Assembly (NCBI GenBank): GCA_019009955.1 | Contig: CM032230.1 | Span: forward strand, 106,920,001 to 106,984,000 | Length of the DNA: 64,000 nucleotides | Reading direction: 5' to 3' | Source of the DNA: Riptortus pedestris | Lineage: Eukaryota > Arthropoda > Insecta > Hemiptera > Alydidae | Shown here: piece by piece, positions 11,921-23,630 of the stretch | How the letters are laid out: every line of letters starts with the position of its first letter | Numbering within the stretch: position 1 is the stretch's first letter | Program-made: the position numbers and the translations under genes | Notes under the pieces: generated by a model | The model's database searches: none | Seen by the model: the letters and a program-made list of their open reading frames with translations, nothing else | What the model was told of the DNA's origin: nothing

Positions 11921-12032
11921 GGAGTAATAGAAGAGACGAATTTTGTGGATATGACCGAAGGAAGACGACAAAGAACTAAGAGGAAAGTGAAAACTGAGTG
12001 AATACAGTGAGAAAGTCGTCAAACAAAAAAAT

Positions 12033-12075
12033 CTCCTCACGCAGGGGCTGCGTAAACTAAGCAGATTACCCACAT
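12033..12075 (+). mobile_element. HINE-like repeat, isolated 5' end
   Basis: TCACGCAGGGGCTGCGT (a hairpin ACGCAG/CTGCGT) followed by AAACTAAGCAGATTACCCAC, the family 5' terminus, with no matching body directly after it. An adjacent second 5' end starts at 12143. Confidence 0.75.
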
Positions 12076-12142
12076 TCTGTCTATTTCTATGTAAAAACCG
12101 ATGAGTAGAAAAGAGGGTTTAATAAGGAGAGGAAAAAAGGCC

Positions 12143-12942
12143 GTCACGCAGAGGCTGCGTAAACTAAGCAGATTTCCCATGTGAAGTTTTACAATAGATA
12201 AATCTGCATACTGGTAACACAACACCACCAAACGGTAATGAGAAATCTTTCAGTTAATTTTAATAAACTCCCAAAGGAAACGGCTTCTGGATTGTAAACA
12301 CATAGGTCTGCCAACCACTCAGAGCTGAACAGATAGATAGACATATTCATCACGGGAAAGAAAAACAATTACTGATAAAAATCTGAATATAAAACAATAA
12401 CTTTATTGTAAACTATTTACTGTATCTATTAATCAATTTATAATGAAACAGAATAATTTATATTTTAATAACTCAAATTTTAGTAGTTCAAGAAAAAAAG
12501 AAGGGGGGGGGTATGAACAGAACGTATTTACATAAATCTCACAAAGTAAAAGCTGAAACGACAAGAAAGGTTAGAAGAAACTTCCACCAGAGCCGAACTG
12601 TTACGGAAACGGCCAAACTAGCCCGAACAATACCCGATCACGTAGCACACACTTAATACAAATGCAAATATCTCTGTTAATATTCAAGATACAGAAGAAA
12701 TGTATAGAACAATATTTATAGTAAATTTAATTTGCAATAAGATTGATTCTATACAATTGTTCGATCCGCCGTATAATAACGGAGATAAATCAAATTTTAA
12801 AAAATCCCCACTCTAAACACCCCTCCCTCCCCCTGGTCCGATTTCAGCCTTTAACGAACTTCATCTTTCGTTTTACATAAAACGATTAAATTTCGAGTTG
12901 TGTAACGATCAAACAAACATTGCGACCGCTAGAGCATTAACA

Positions 12943-12986
<44 letters not shown>

Positions 12987-13114
12987 TAAAATTTTGAAGG
13001 GACCTCATTTTGTCATCTCCTGGATAGGATCGATAGACATTTGAAGAAATTTTTCGAAAATCGCGTCATGAGTACGACCTCAATAGCTGATTTCCCTTAA
13101 GGGAAATCTTCTAA
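12143..13114 (+). mobile_element. HINE-like repeat, both ends present
   Basis: The 5' end is GTCACGCAGAGGCTGCGT then AAACTAAGCAGATTTCCC. The middle includes GTTACGGAAACGGCC, the AAATGCAAATATCTCTGTTA module, the CCCTCCCTCCCC-like block, AACGATCAAACAAACATTGC and an (AT)n tract (about 12945-12982). The 3' end is GATTTCCCTTAAGGGAAATC (13088-13107). One of the best full-length copies, 972 bp. Confidence 0.85.
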
Positions 13115-14450
13115 AAGAAAGTACGAATAACTCGTCTTATATTTGAGATATGAAAATATGTACGGGTATAGAACCAAATTTGGATTCGGTCTCGGTCAAT
13201 AAGAAATATGAACTTTAGTTTAGACTTAGAAATTTAAATATCGAGTGCAGTAAAGATCAAATGAACATTTTTGAGGCAAGAACGTAAAATCATAATTGAG
13301 GACGTAAGCACACAACGAATTTGCATTTATTTCTCAATATAAAGGTCTCTTGAAATCAGTATTCGAAATTTAAATTTAGAATAACCTGGTTCATGTTATA
13401 ACAGCATATTGTTAATATGGCATGAGTAGGAGTGAGGGTTTACTGAAGGCTGAAAAGTAGCATGTGCAAATATTTCTGATAATATTCACGATAGAAAAAA
13501 TATTTATTGGCAATTATATTTGCAATAACATTGGCTCTATATAACTTTCGATCTAACGTATAATAACAGACATATAACGAATTTTCACATTTCTTAACTA
13601 TATTCCCAGGCTTTTAGGGGAGTGGCATGAAAAAAAGAATAGAATGGGATTGAGAAGAAAGCCTTTCTTTCTCGGAAGAGAGTAAAGCCCACTAAAAAGA
13701 AATTGCGTTGTGGGGTTAAGGGACGTTAAATGAAGCATCTACCATTAATGCATTCAGAAAATCCTAAGGCTCAAAAATACTTTAACATAACATCAGTCAC
13801 TCAGGGTCTGCGTTTACTAAGCAGATTTCGCAAGTACTGGAATGACATGCTAGCAATGTCATCCTACCTAGGCTAAATACAAGAAAGCGAAATTGAGTTA
13901 CGTAAAAATATATAGGGCATCACTTTTAGTCCACAAATAGTTCAAGAAGATTGTTTTTTTTATCCGATTCATAGTAAAGGAGATATTTTGAATTTTCATA
14001 TTACCCCCTCCCTTTATTTCTCTTCCGATTTCAACCCATAACTAATATGATCTTTAGTGTTGAATGAAACAGTTAAATATCAATTATAGTTTATATTAAA
14101 CAGTCATTTTTGAGTTAAGGCAGCAAAATCTTATTTGATGACGTTACCACACTATTTTTGTAATAATTGCGAATCTCACATAGTAAAGGTCCATTGGAAA
14201 AACATTTGCAATTTAAGATTGGAATACGATATTTTATGACACGCTTACCGTTTCATGCTTATTGTTACGTGCAATGACTAGAAGTGGGAGTTTGCTGAAG
14301 GCTAAAAATTAAAAAATGCAAATTTTTCAATTAATAATTGAGAGAATTACAGACAGCAATTAAATTTGCAATAAAATTGGTTTTACCCGATTTTCCGACC
14401 AGACTCATTATAACACAAATTTTTCGCCTAATGGAAATATGCTAAAGATA
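13115..14450 (+). mobile_element. Old, degraded HINE-related segments
   Basis: Successive diverged blocks of the same family: GCAAATATTTCTGATAATATT (13466), a 5' end at about 13797 (CACTCAGGGTCTGCGT, AAGCAGATTTCG), CGATTCATAGTAAAGGAGAT (13958), and TGCAAATTTTTCAATTAATA (about 14320). Too decayed to fix limits; possibly three overlapping copies. Confidence 0.5.
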
Positions 14451-14639
14451 TTCAATAGAAGTTATTCAGGCAATCCAGAGAATGGTAATAGGAGTTATCT
14501 CAGAAAAGAATCTTATAAAATCAAGGCTGAGATTTCAAGTGATACAAGTTATAAACTTAATAAGACTGATTTTAGTGAGTAATTCTATTTTTGTTGAATT
14601 ATTTCAAAGTGTAATTATTGGATACATCACTTTGGCCTA

Positions 14640-14730
14640 AGCATGTTTCTTTTTTGTTTGTTTGTTAGCACCTGATGATGGCACGTTAGTGCCGAAAGGC
14701 CTTGTGCCTTCTTTAATAAAGAAATTGGTG
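14640..14730 (+). repeat. Retroelement-like 3' tail with hairpin
   Basis: CCTGATGAT, then a perfect 5-bp hairpin GGCAC-GTTA-GTGCC, then GAAAGG and soon TTTAATAAAG. The CTGATGA-N-stem-GAAA order recurs at 1.5 kb and in the foldback at 2.6-2.9 kb (see findings). The parent element is not identified. Confidence 0.4.
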
Positions 14731-15029
14731 GGAAGACCTGTTTCACAGATCTGCCCTCCCACATCCAGCAACATACGAATTATGAAAGTAAACTAACCAC
14801 ATTACTAGAAAGCTAAGGATAAAAAAAATAAATAAAAAAAAAACGTATTACTCTTCAAGTTTGAAAAGAATTTTTAGATCAACAATTTTGGCAAGTCAAT
14901 TTGCCAAACAAATTTGGTATAAAATGCACAATGACTGATTTATGAGATTTCAGATATGACCCCTTCTACAAACTCTCACTCCTTGTCATATTTCCGTTAT
15001 TAATGAACTTGATCTTTAGTATTATAGAA

Positions 15030-15580
15030 AACGGTTTAGCATCAGGTATATGCATGAAGATAAGAAAGGGATTAAGAACGATTTTGTATGAAGCTGCCTG
15101 TCTTCTAACGAGTATCACACCCATCTATGTACTTGCAAATCAAATCAGATCACAATATTTATTATTACATGAAAACACAACATTAATGCTTATATACAAA
15201 ACATTAATGCATCCGACACACGTAGAACTGACTCCACCTCACACAACAGAATTTCAAGTCTAGACAGGTGGGAAGTAAAGACAAACAATATTTAGAGTTC
15301 GCTTTTAATATCATTCAAAAGAATTTACTGACTGACGTACTTAAATACCGACTAGGATCGTCATGTACAAGCAACCTACCTGAAGCGCTTGCATTAATGA
15401 ACGCACTCGAATATGTTAAACGAAATAATGAACAAATTCCAGAAGCAACTATAAACACAGACAGCAAGATAATACAAAGACTATTGAACACGGACGAACA
15501 AGACCCACTAGCAGAGCAAAGCAGGCAACTAATTACAGACATTCAAAACAACAATACAAAAATAAACATTTTTATTTAGG
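15030..15580 (+). pseudogene. LINE RNase H region fragment
   Basis: The first frame (to 15261) reads RTILYEAACLLTSITPIYVLA; after a stop, a second frame (15268-15579) reads SSCTSNLPEALALMNALEYV and EATINTDSKIIQRLL. The latter looks like the second and third strands of an RNase H fold (E in LPEALAL, D in NTDSK). The first DG motif is not evident and the C-terminal GHxGIxGNE part is missing. A dead remnant of an RNase H-bearing LINE. Confidence 0.55.
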
Positions 15581-15965
15581 CATTTTTCGAAAAGTTCAAT
15601 ACAGAAAACGGATGTTTTAAACATTTTACTTAATGGTAGGTCACCCCTCCATTTTTCTCCCCTAAATCAGAACAAGTGGCATAACTTTCTCAATGAAGTC
15701 CAATTAATATTTTATAGGATTGTTTTACTTTTCCTTTTTTTGCGTTTGAATTGTTTCATCACTTTGATTGTTTGTTCTTTCTTTATGTATATTATTTGTT
15801 TCGTTTTTATTTTATCTTTTTTCAATAAAAAATTTATGAACTTCATATTTATTTTATACAAAATCATTATGTATTATGAACATACATGTTATATACTATT
15901 ATAATAGTAAGTTACATGTAGTAAAAAACATCCTTTGTGTATGGGTAATGTGCAAAGGAAAAAAA

Positions 15966-15988
15966 AAATATATATATATATATATATT
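15966..15988. repeat. Short (AT)n tract
   Basis: About 23 bases of AT repeat, immediately left of the LINE at 15990. Confidence 0.85.
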
Positions 15989-15989
15989 T

Positions 15990-18900
15990 ATATTACCCTG
16001 ACAAAAAGATTCCATCATCATATGATGCATTCCTGGAAGACATCGCAAAGGCAGCTGAGGAATGTGGAATGATGAAGGTTAAAAGTATAAATAGAACATT
16101 AACAGGAGGACGTAAGACTAATAAGTGGTTTAACCAGGCTTGTCGAGAGGCTAAATAAGCATAAAAGAAGTCATTGACATTACTTCGAAAATATTATACA
16201 GAGTCAAATAAAAGAGCTTGTATAAAATCTAGAAATACATATTACAACATCGTAAAGGCAGCTAAGAAAGAGTATTTTAATTCTATTTTGGGTGGCATCA
16301 ATAATATGAGACATCCTTCTGATTTTTGGGAAGTTGTCAGAAAGTGCAGTAGTAAAAATAATAATAGATCAGTATCACCAATTACTTCAAATTCTTGGTT
16401 TGAATATTACAAAAGCATATATCCCATAAAACCAAAAATTGAATCTGTCTATTTTTACGATGCCGGGCACCCCTTTTTCGATACTCCATTTACTAAAGCA
16501 GAATTGCAAACAGTCTTGAACAAATTAAAAAATAACAGATCCCCTGGGCCTGACGCAATATCTAATGAATTTTTCAGGAATATGCCAAACTCTTTAATTG
16601 AAAGGATGCTAGACATTTTCAATACAGTTTTTGAAAATGGAGAGGTACCAATAAAATGGAGCAAAATGAAAATGATACATTTGTATAAAAAAGGGGATAT
16701 GGAAGATCATAGAAACTACAGGGGCATAGCTTTATTAAACAATATCACTAAAATATTTACTCAGCTCTTAAACAACAGAATTATCCAATGGTCAGAACAA
16801 TGTAACCCTCTCTCTGAACAACAAAACGGCTTTCGTCGCGGCAGAGGCTGTTTGGATGGTATTTTCACACTGCTTGCGCTCACACAGATTCATCTGAGAT
16901 TAAAAGGAAGAAAAGTATACGCTTGTTTTATTGACTTTTCTAAAGCGTTTGACACTGTGAACCACGGCAAGCTGTTCTCCAAGTTATACAAATTTGGCAT
17001 CAGCACAAAAATGATTAGAGTAATTGGAAAATTATACAGTCAAATGAAGTTGATAATTCAAACTGGTCCCCAAAATTCTAATGAAATATCAGTTACTGAA
17101 GGCGTCCTTCAAGGTGACAGCTTATCTCCAACTCTCTATATCATCTACACTGATGACTTGAGCCAATCCATAGAGGCTGGTGGCGATGGAATTAGTATAG
17201 ATAGTGGGCAAGATGTGGATATGCTTGCGTATGCCGATGACACTGTAATTATGTCCAGTACTCCAAGGGGACTTCAACGTAAGTTATATCTCCTTCAAGA
17301 ATACTGTCAGAAGAACATGCTCGCCATAAACGTCGAAAAAACAAAGGTATTAGTTTTTAAAAGAGGAGGCCCAAAGTGTACAAAGAAATTTTTCATTAAA
17401 AATAATGAGCTTACAGTAGAAAATTCCTATAATTATCTTGGAGTATTATTCTCTGACTCTACTGTATTCTCGAAAGCCGCTGCAGATATGTGTCGGCGAG
17501 GAATGGCGGCTTCAGCTGCTGTTATGCAAATACTAAAATCCTGCAAATGCAAATCATGGGATTCTAGGATGGCACTTTTCGAAGCTCTGTGTGAATCCGT
17601 CTTGCTTTATGGAAGCCAGATCTGGGGATTGGGATACATGGATGCCATTGAAGCTTTCCAAGCAAAGTACCTTAAACAGCTTCTCCATCTTCCAATCAAC
17701 ACTCCTGGATATATGCTACGAATGGAATGTGGCAGAGCTTCGTTAAAAGTAAAGGTTTTGAAACTAGCGCTCCAGTGGGTTTTTAAACTTGTTGAAATGG
17801 ACGACTTCAGAATTCCAAAGCGCTGCTTCTCCAGACTTTTAAAAATTGACCAGCGGGACCGAGGATCTAATCTAAACTGGGTCTCTCATTTAAGAAAAAT
17901 AATTTCTGAAGCAGGTTACGAGGATGTTTGGACAACTCAGGACTGGACAACTCTTAAGGCCATTAAGGAAACTGTCTTAACGAGTTACAGTGAAAAATTA
18001 AAAGCATTGGATATCCAGCGAGTTCTTAAATCTTCATTTTCCCAGCAATACCAATCGTTCAAAGCAAACAAAGATGTGGAGAAGTACCTCATTTTTATCA
18101 ACAATATCCACGTTACCAGAATCATAGCACAGTGCAGACTTTCATCGGACAAGATTCTCAAAATTTATTGGAACGGCAGTGCATACAAGCTTAACTGTGA
18201 GGAATTATGCAGCATTTGCAATCTGTATGAAGAGGAAACACTCCACCATTTCTTCTTTCGCTGCCTTATGTATAGCCATATCAGAAATGCATACATCTCC
18301 AAACATATTAATCCTACTGATTCACCAAATACACAGCTCAAGCAATTGTTCACAATAGAAGAAAATCTAAGGCCTTTGACACCTATAAATTTGTAATAAA
18401 TGCCCTTAAAGTACGAGCTTTCATAATGTTTGATTGATTTATCACTTCCAACACAAGTTGTAAATATTTCATTTATTATTATAATTATTTATATATTTTA
18501 TTTATCTATTTATTTTTCATAATTAATATTGTGCCTTCGGAACTGATTGATGATTTAGAAGAAATGTCTCTTTATTTTGTCTATTATTATACATATATTT
18601 TTATTATATTTACTTATTATTATAATTTCATTTTATTAGACTATTATTTTTTTCTTTATTTTTCTTTAATATAAGCAGATTAATAAAATTTTATGTTCTT
18701 GTTTATTTTTTTTCTTTCTTTCTATTTCTTAATTCTTTATTTTTATTTTTGTTTCTATGAAATTAAGATTACTTATGTATCAAATTTGAAGATCACCCAA
18801 TGTTGAGTAAGCTATTTTTACTATAATGTAATTCTATGTTTATTGATATACTAATTATAGCCAAATTATTTATTTTCTCAATCACCAATATTATATGTAT

Positions 18901-19020
18901 TACTTTAGAGAAATATTGTACCTAGCTATGTGTTTTAATTTTTCTTTTTTTTTCTCTCTCTCTTTATTTATTTATTTTTTTTTTGTAAATATTCGGACCC
19001 CCTGTAAAACGTTAATACTT
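15990..19020 (+). mobile_element. LINE (CR1/Jockey-like), 5' truncated
   Basis: Begins inside the linker that follows the endonuclease in LINEs (FLEDIAKAAEECGMMKV, KTNKWFNQACREAK), interrupted by TAA at about 16155. The intact RT reading frame is 16174-18396, and a long T-rich 3' region follows to about 19020, next to an (AT)n tract. No endonuclease domain is left. The right boundary is a guess. Confidence 0.8.
16174..18396 (+). CDS. LINE reverse transcriptase, 740 codons open
   Basis: Non-LTR retrotransposon polymerase that copies element RNA into DNA at a nicked target. The RT core is at about residues 110-400: LNKLKNNRSPGPDAISNEFF, the QNGFRRGRGCLDGIFTL block, catalytic block A CFIDFSKAFDTVNH (about 250-263), GVLQGDSLSPTLY, and catalytic YADD at about 352-355. 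The C-terminal half has SVLLYGSQIWGLGY and a zinc-knuckle-like CSICNLYEEETLHHFFFRC near residue 680. No RNase H domain is seen. The start at 16174 is only the first Met after upstream stops; homology continues 5' (YTESNKRACIKSRNTYY is the native linker), so it is a truncated polyprotein. Long openness suggests a recent insertion. Clade placement (CR1/L2/Jockey group) is tentative. Confidence 0.92.
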   Translation: MTLLRKYYTESNKRACIKSRNTYYNIVKAAKKEYFNSILGGINNMRHPSDFWEVVRKCSSKNNNRSVSPITSNSWFEYYKSIYPIKPKIESVYFYDAGHPFFDTPFTKAELQTVLNKLKNNRSPGPDAISNEFFRNMPNSLIERMLDIFNTVFENGEVPIKWSKMKMIHLYKKGDMEDHRNYRGIALLNNITKIFTQLLNNRIIQWSEQCNPLSEQQNGFRRGRGCLDGIFTLLALTQIHLRLKGRKVYACFIDFSKAFDTVNHGKLFSKLYKFGISTKMIRVIGKLYSQMKLIIQTGPQNSNEISVTEGVLQGDSLSPTLYIIYTDDLSQSIEAGGDGISIDSGQDVDMLAYADDTVIMSSTPRGLQRKLYLLQEYCQKNMLAINVEKTKVLVFKRGGPKCTKKFFIKNNELTVENSYNYLGVLFSDSTVFSKAAADMCRRGMAASAAVMQILKSCKCKSWDSRMALFEALCESVLLYGSQIWGLGYMDAIEAFQAKYLKQLLHLPINTPGYMLRMECGRASLKVKVLKLALQWVFKLVEMDDFRIPKRCFSRLLKIDQRDRGSNLNWVSHLRKIISEAGYEDVWTTQDWTTLKAIKETVLTSYSEKLKALDIQRVLKSSFSQQYQSFKANKDVEKYLIFINNIHVTRIIAQCRLSSDKILKIYWNGSAYKLNCEELCSICNLYEEETLHHFFFRCLMYSHIRNAYISKHINPTDSPNTQLKQLFTIEENLRPLTPINL

Positions 19021-19037
19021 AAATACAGAATTTTTTA

Positions 19038-19039
<2 letters not shown>

Positions 19040-19096
<57 letters not shown>

Positions 19097-19115
19097 GTGT
19101 GTGTGTTTGTACATA
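19040..19115. repeat. (AT)n plus (GT)n microsatellite
   Basis: About 55 bases of AT repeat followed by GTGTGTGTTTGT. Confidence 0.9.
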
Positions 19116-20285
19116 CACATAGGCGAGCTCAGATACCTGGTATTGCTAGGGAAATATTTAGGCTGAATAATGAGTATGAATGCTATTATACACAATATAA
19201 TTAAATCTCCTGTCTCTCTATTTACGTTTATATGTTGCTTTAATAGCTCTGTGAGATACTATTGTAGAGTGTGCAAGAGTTAAAGAAAAGCATTTTCTCT
19301 AATCAATACATTCACCCTATTCACAACAATAAGTAAGAATAAACCAATGTGAGATCCCTGAACATATTGCCCCCTTCCCAACCTTGTAGGAGCTTTGCCT
19401 TCCCAACTCCTAGTGACTAAGAATATTAAAACAAGTTAAAGTTAAGCTTGGGTTACCAGTAATACGTATGTCATGTTCAGCAAATTCGATCTTTTTATCA
19501 TGAAAATATTACAATAAACAGATTATTGATATGGTTGCAATTCCTAGTGAAACGAAAAAGAACAGTCACATTTTCTGGGGAAATCATTATACAGACTGAT
19601 TAATGTGTGTTGTGTGTGTGTCCCCCACATGTGTGGTATTTATACAGAATTAATGGAGATTTTAAAGCAAAAATAGGAAAACGTATTAGCTGATTTCCTT
19701 TAAGGGGCGGGTAAGAGACGAAAATCAATTTCCCATTAAACAAATTACGTACACAGACCAACACTGAAAAAACGTTTTCACTCGAAATAACAATTTCTTA
19801 TATTTTTTAGGATAATGAATCCCAACTCTTAAATGTAGGACACTTAAAAAGCTGTAACAGCCACCATTTTTCACATATTAAAAATAAAATTACTAAATTA
19901 ACCGATTTGTACAGAATTTAACAACGTATATATAGTTCAAACAAAAGTGAAAAAGTAGGTATAATGGATGTAGAAGACTTAGGTAGCCGTAGACTTATTA
20001 TATTAGGCCGAATTGGTCTGTGAGAGAGTCTATAAAACCAGGTGAAAAGAACATTTAGCGCAAAAACCTTCTCCAAAAAACGTGCTCCTAAAATCTCTAA
20101 AATTTTTATTTTTATTAATTTGGTTTGTCCCCACATAGAAAGTGATTTTCAAGGTCTCTGTTTAGTGGTAGTTAGAATAATATATTTATTCCTTCATGTA
20201 CACCTTGATGTACTTTATTTATATAGTATGGAAAATATTCCTTTAATATCTGAGTTTTTCCCATATATTGGCCTATTTGAATATA
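19116..20285. other. No recognised gene; one short HINE end
   Basis: TTAGCTGATTTCCTTTAAGGGG at about 19687 is a damaged HINE 3' palindrome. The rest is AT-rich with no supportable feature. Confidence 0.4.
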
Positions 20286-21075
20286 ATAAAAGTTATCCCT
20301 TTTAATTCTTTATAAGGATGCTGTAGAACTATTGCATTGTATTCTATATGGTTTTGTAAATGTTTATATGTTTTAGATGTGTTAGTATTTATGGAATATA
20401 TTGGCTTCTGTCAGTTAGTAGCTCTGTCATATCGTGAGGTATGTCAAGGTTTGTTCGTTGGATGCAGTCTGTCAGTATGTGTTTTATCGTTAGGTACTTG
20501 TTGCAGTATTTGCATATAGGGTTATCTGTCCTTGTCATTAAGTGTCTATGAGTCTGGTATGAGTTGCCGATCATGAGTCTGGCAAGAACAACTTCCTCCC
20601 GTCTAGTACTCCTATAGCTCGATAGTCACTCCTTAATTGTACTTTTGATACTGCGGAGGTGGTTGTTTACTTTCATCCATTTCTTTGCTAAAAATGATTT
20701 GAAATAATTTTTGTATAATAGTGTGGATGATGTGTCTGATTTTTTAAACTTTGTTAAAGAAATGTCTAAAACGTGCTTAATAAGCCAAAGAGTTGTTTTA
20801 GGTAACCTTAGAGGGAATATATTCTAGCTTTGGACACCAAATAGACCTTCACTTTCATTATATCCGATAGCGAAAGAACTGATAGGGTTTGTTTTGGTAT
20901 AGTGCAATGAATGGGTTTTGCAAAATTTCATCCTTGCAACATACCTTAGGGAACGCTTTGATTCTGATATGGTACTTCGCCTTTAGTAGCATTCTTCTAC
21001 TTTGTAATGCTAGTTCCCCAGCTTCAACAAAAATAATTTCAATAGGGCTGGACCTGAAAGGGGGCTATTACTAAT
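20286..21075 (-). pseudogene. I-clade LINE remnant, minus strand
   Basis: On the minus strand from about 21060: SSPIEIIFVEAGELALQSRR and KAKYHIRIKAFP (the region between RT and RNase H in I-clade LINEs). Then, nearer 20640-20390: EVVLARLMIGNSYQTHRHL and CKYCNKYLTIKHILTDC, the C-terminal cysteine motif. The RNase H domain that should lie between is deleted or unrecognisable. Related in kind to the piece at 7.1-8.5 kb but diverged. Confidence 0.7.
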
Positions 21076-21099
21076 CGAATTCTTGTATTTTGTATTGTA

Positions 21100-22120
21100 C
21101 AAATAAAATTAGACATAACGAAACAGCTTTTCCTAAAGATGGGTCACGTTTCAAGTATCTCTTCCAACAGTTTCTTCACCTCTCATCATATAATTGTTTT
21201 AATTATCCTACTGTAAATACAAACAATGCTTATGATGTAAAATAGCGTTTCATTAATTTGCCCATGTACTGAATAGAGGTTTTATACTATATAATAAATA
21301 CCAGATTGCTCGAAAGCTATGGGTGATGCAAAAAAAAACAAAAAAAAAAAAAAAACAAAGCCAGATTTGGATTCAGCACAAGAAAATCTATAAGAATCAG
21401 ATAGTAAAGTAAAAATGTTTTTTTTTTTTTTTAAATTGTTTTTGGCCTGTGTTATAGGAGTAATATTTAAGAATCAAAATCACTCAATCTCACCCCTCAT
21501 CAATATAGTTAATAGATTAGACAATCATGGAATCATGGGAAACAATAAAAATCTTCAGGCTCTTATGGGTAGAGCATGTGAGCAGCAGAGAATGGCATGA
21601 TATACAAATATATAGTTCAAATGATGCTTATTAGACCAATTCATGAAAGAATGCAACAAAACTGAATGGTTGCGACGGGAAAGAGGGTTGAATCACGACA
21701 GCTCATTAAGGAGGAGGCAACGAACATAGTTTGTAGTGTCATATAGTGGCCACAAGTGGCTTGGTTCCAGAGGCCTCTCCAGATACTTGGCAGCAAACTC
21801 AAGGGGTTCGCACTTGCACGGCTGTCTTAATTAAAAGCTTAGCCTAGAGTGACATTAATCTCTGAAAATGAATGATAACAAGATGAACAAGCTCTTATCA
21901 CGACTTACAAACTAGACAGGGAAGGTATGAGTATAGTTTTATATTTTCTTCTTGTCCAATTAAATCTCTATAATGTTCTGAGTCAAAAAGAAAAGTCAGT
22001 TTTCAATAAATTTTGTAATTAAAATAAGGTCCTACCTATTCGCCCACTTCCTCTGAAGTTTTCTTGCTCTCGAGAAGTAGTGCAAAAAGTAACCATCAAC
22101 CAGTGGCTATATTAAAATGT
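21100..22120. other. No recognised gene
   Basis: Contains A-rich runs at about 21330-21355. No repeat or coding motif that I can name. Confidence 0.4.
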
Positions 22121-22122
22121 CC

Positions 22123-22599
22123 GTCACGCAGGGGCTGCGTAAACTAAGCAGATTTCCCACGTGAAGTTTTACAATAGAGTAATCTGCCCAATAACAAGTG
22201 TAATAGTAAGGGATCTCTAAACTTATTCACGAGGGACGAACAGTTACGAAAACGGCCGCCAGAGCTATCTTCGGAAAGTACCGAACAGTTGACTCCTGCC
22301 GACCACACACAGAATACAAATGCAAATATCTCGGTTAATATTCAAGATACAGAATAAATGTATAGAACAATAGTTATAGTAAATTTAATTTTCAATAAGA
22401 TTGATTCTATACAGTTTTTCGATCCGACGCATAATAACGGAGATATTTCGAATTTTCAAAAATCCCCCCCTTTTAATCCCCCCCTTCCACTGGTCCGATT
22501 TCAGCCATTAACGAAGTTGATCTTCCTTTTTACAGAAAACGATTAAATATGGAGGTCGGTAACGATCAAACAGAAATTGCGACCGCTAGAGCGCTAACA

Positions 22600-22662
<63 letters not shown>

Positions 22663-22780
22663 TTTTGAACGGACCTCATTTTCGTCATCTCCTGGGTAGG
22701 ATCGATGACAATTTGAAGAAATATTTCGAAACTCGCGTCATGAATACGACCTCAATAGCTGATTTGGGAAATCTGCTAAT
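22123..22780 (+). mobile_element. HINE-like repeat, both ends present
   Basis: The 5' end is GTCACGCAGGGGCTGCGT then AAACTAAGCAGATTTCCC. The body has AAATATCTCGGTTAATATTC, GATCCGACGCATAATAACGG, AACGATCAAACAGAAATTGC, (AT)n at about 22602-22660, and TGGGTAGGATCGATG. The 3' palindrome has lost one arm (GATTTGGGAAATCTGCTAA). 658 bp: this copy carries one internal module, not two. Confidence 0.88.
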
Positions 22781-22868
22781 TCCAAAGGGCATTACTATCG
22801 GGCTTCTATCGCCTGCCAGCAGCTTTCATGCTTTATCCCATTAAAACTGTAGATTTCCAGTGCTATTT

Positions 22869-23630
22869 TTAGCAGATTCCCAAAATTGTCGAATTTTTTC
22901 TTCAAATGTCCATCGATCCTACCTAGTAGATGACGAAAATGAGGTCCGTTCAAAAATGTATATATATTGTTACGTTTTATTATAAAATTAGTAATGAATG
23001 TTGATTATAAGAGCTCTTTTGAATTGCAAAATTAAACACACACAAGCTTCAGAGTTTTTATCACTGCACTACTTATTTAACATTGCACTAAGCACTTGGT
23101 TAATTATTCTTAATTACTAATCACAGTCTGCATCGATAGCTTCACTGTTCTTGTTATTACACAGTCCAATAATTCACTCACGGTCACTGAAGTACACAAA
23201 ACTACGGCACTGCACTGTCCTTTACTTCACGAAGTTAAGGGCACCAAACTGTCTTAAGCACGGCACTAAACTGTTACTTACAGTCACGGCACAACACAGT
23301 TCTTCTCATAAAATCACTTTACCGCACTGCTCTAAGTCGCTCTGTAGCATTGAACGCACATATGAGCACGAGAAGAAACTAACTAAACTCGCGGCTGGCT
23401 GTTCTTTATATAGGTCCTCGGAATACATCAAAGGGGAATTGGCTGGAACCCCCCCCCCTACGAGGCAGGCTTGCCTGTTTGCTTAAAATTCAGCCGCTTT
23501 CCGTTGTAGAGATTATTAACTTTTATTGTAAATTTACTGAGCATTCACGGTAGTTTTACCTGTATGTATATTTATCTATTGTAAACCTTCTCATGGGAAA
23601 TCTGCTTATTTTACGCAGCCCCTGCGTGAC
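22869..23630 (-). mobile_element. HINE ends enclosing a gypsy-type LTR
   Basis: The left end is the HINE 3' end (TTAGCAGATTCCC, then CATCGATCCTACC and ATGACGAAAATGAGGTCC). The right end is the HINE 5' end (CATGGGAAATCTGCTTATTT, then the GCAGCCCCTGCG hairpin). Between them, from 22968 to about 23570, is sequence matching the LTR at 29065-29689 in reverse. The usual HINE middle is missing. Confidence 0.75.
22968..23570 (-). mobile_element. Solo LTR (same family as 29065-29689)
   Basis: Reverse complement of the 3' LTR at 29.1-29.7 kb: TGTTACGTTTTATTATAAAA, ATTGCAAAATTAAACACAC, AAGCTTCAGAGTTTTTATCA, TTGGTTAATTATTCTTAA and CCAATAATTCACTCACG. A TATA box lies on the minus strand near 23411-23418. 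The right boundary is approximate. Confidence 0.8.
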
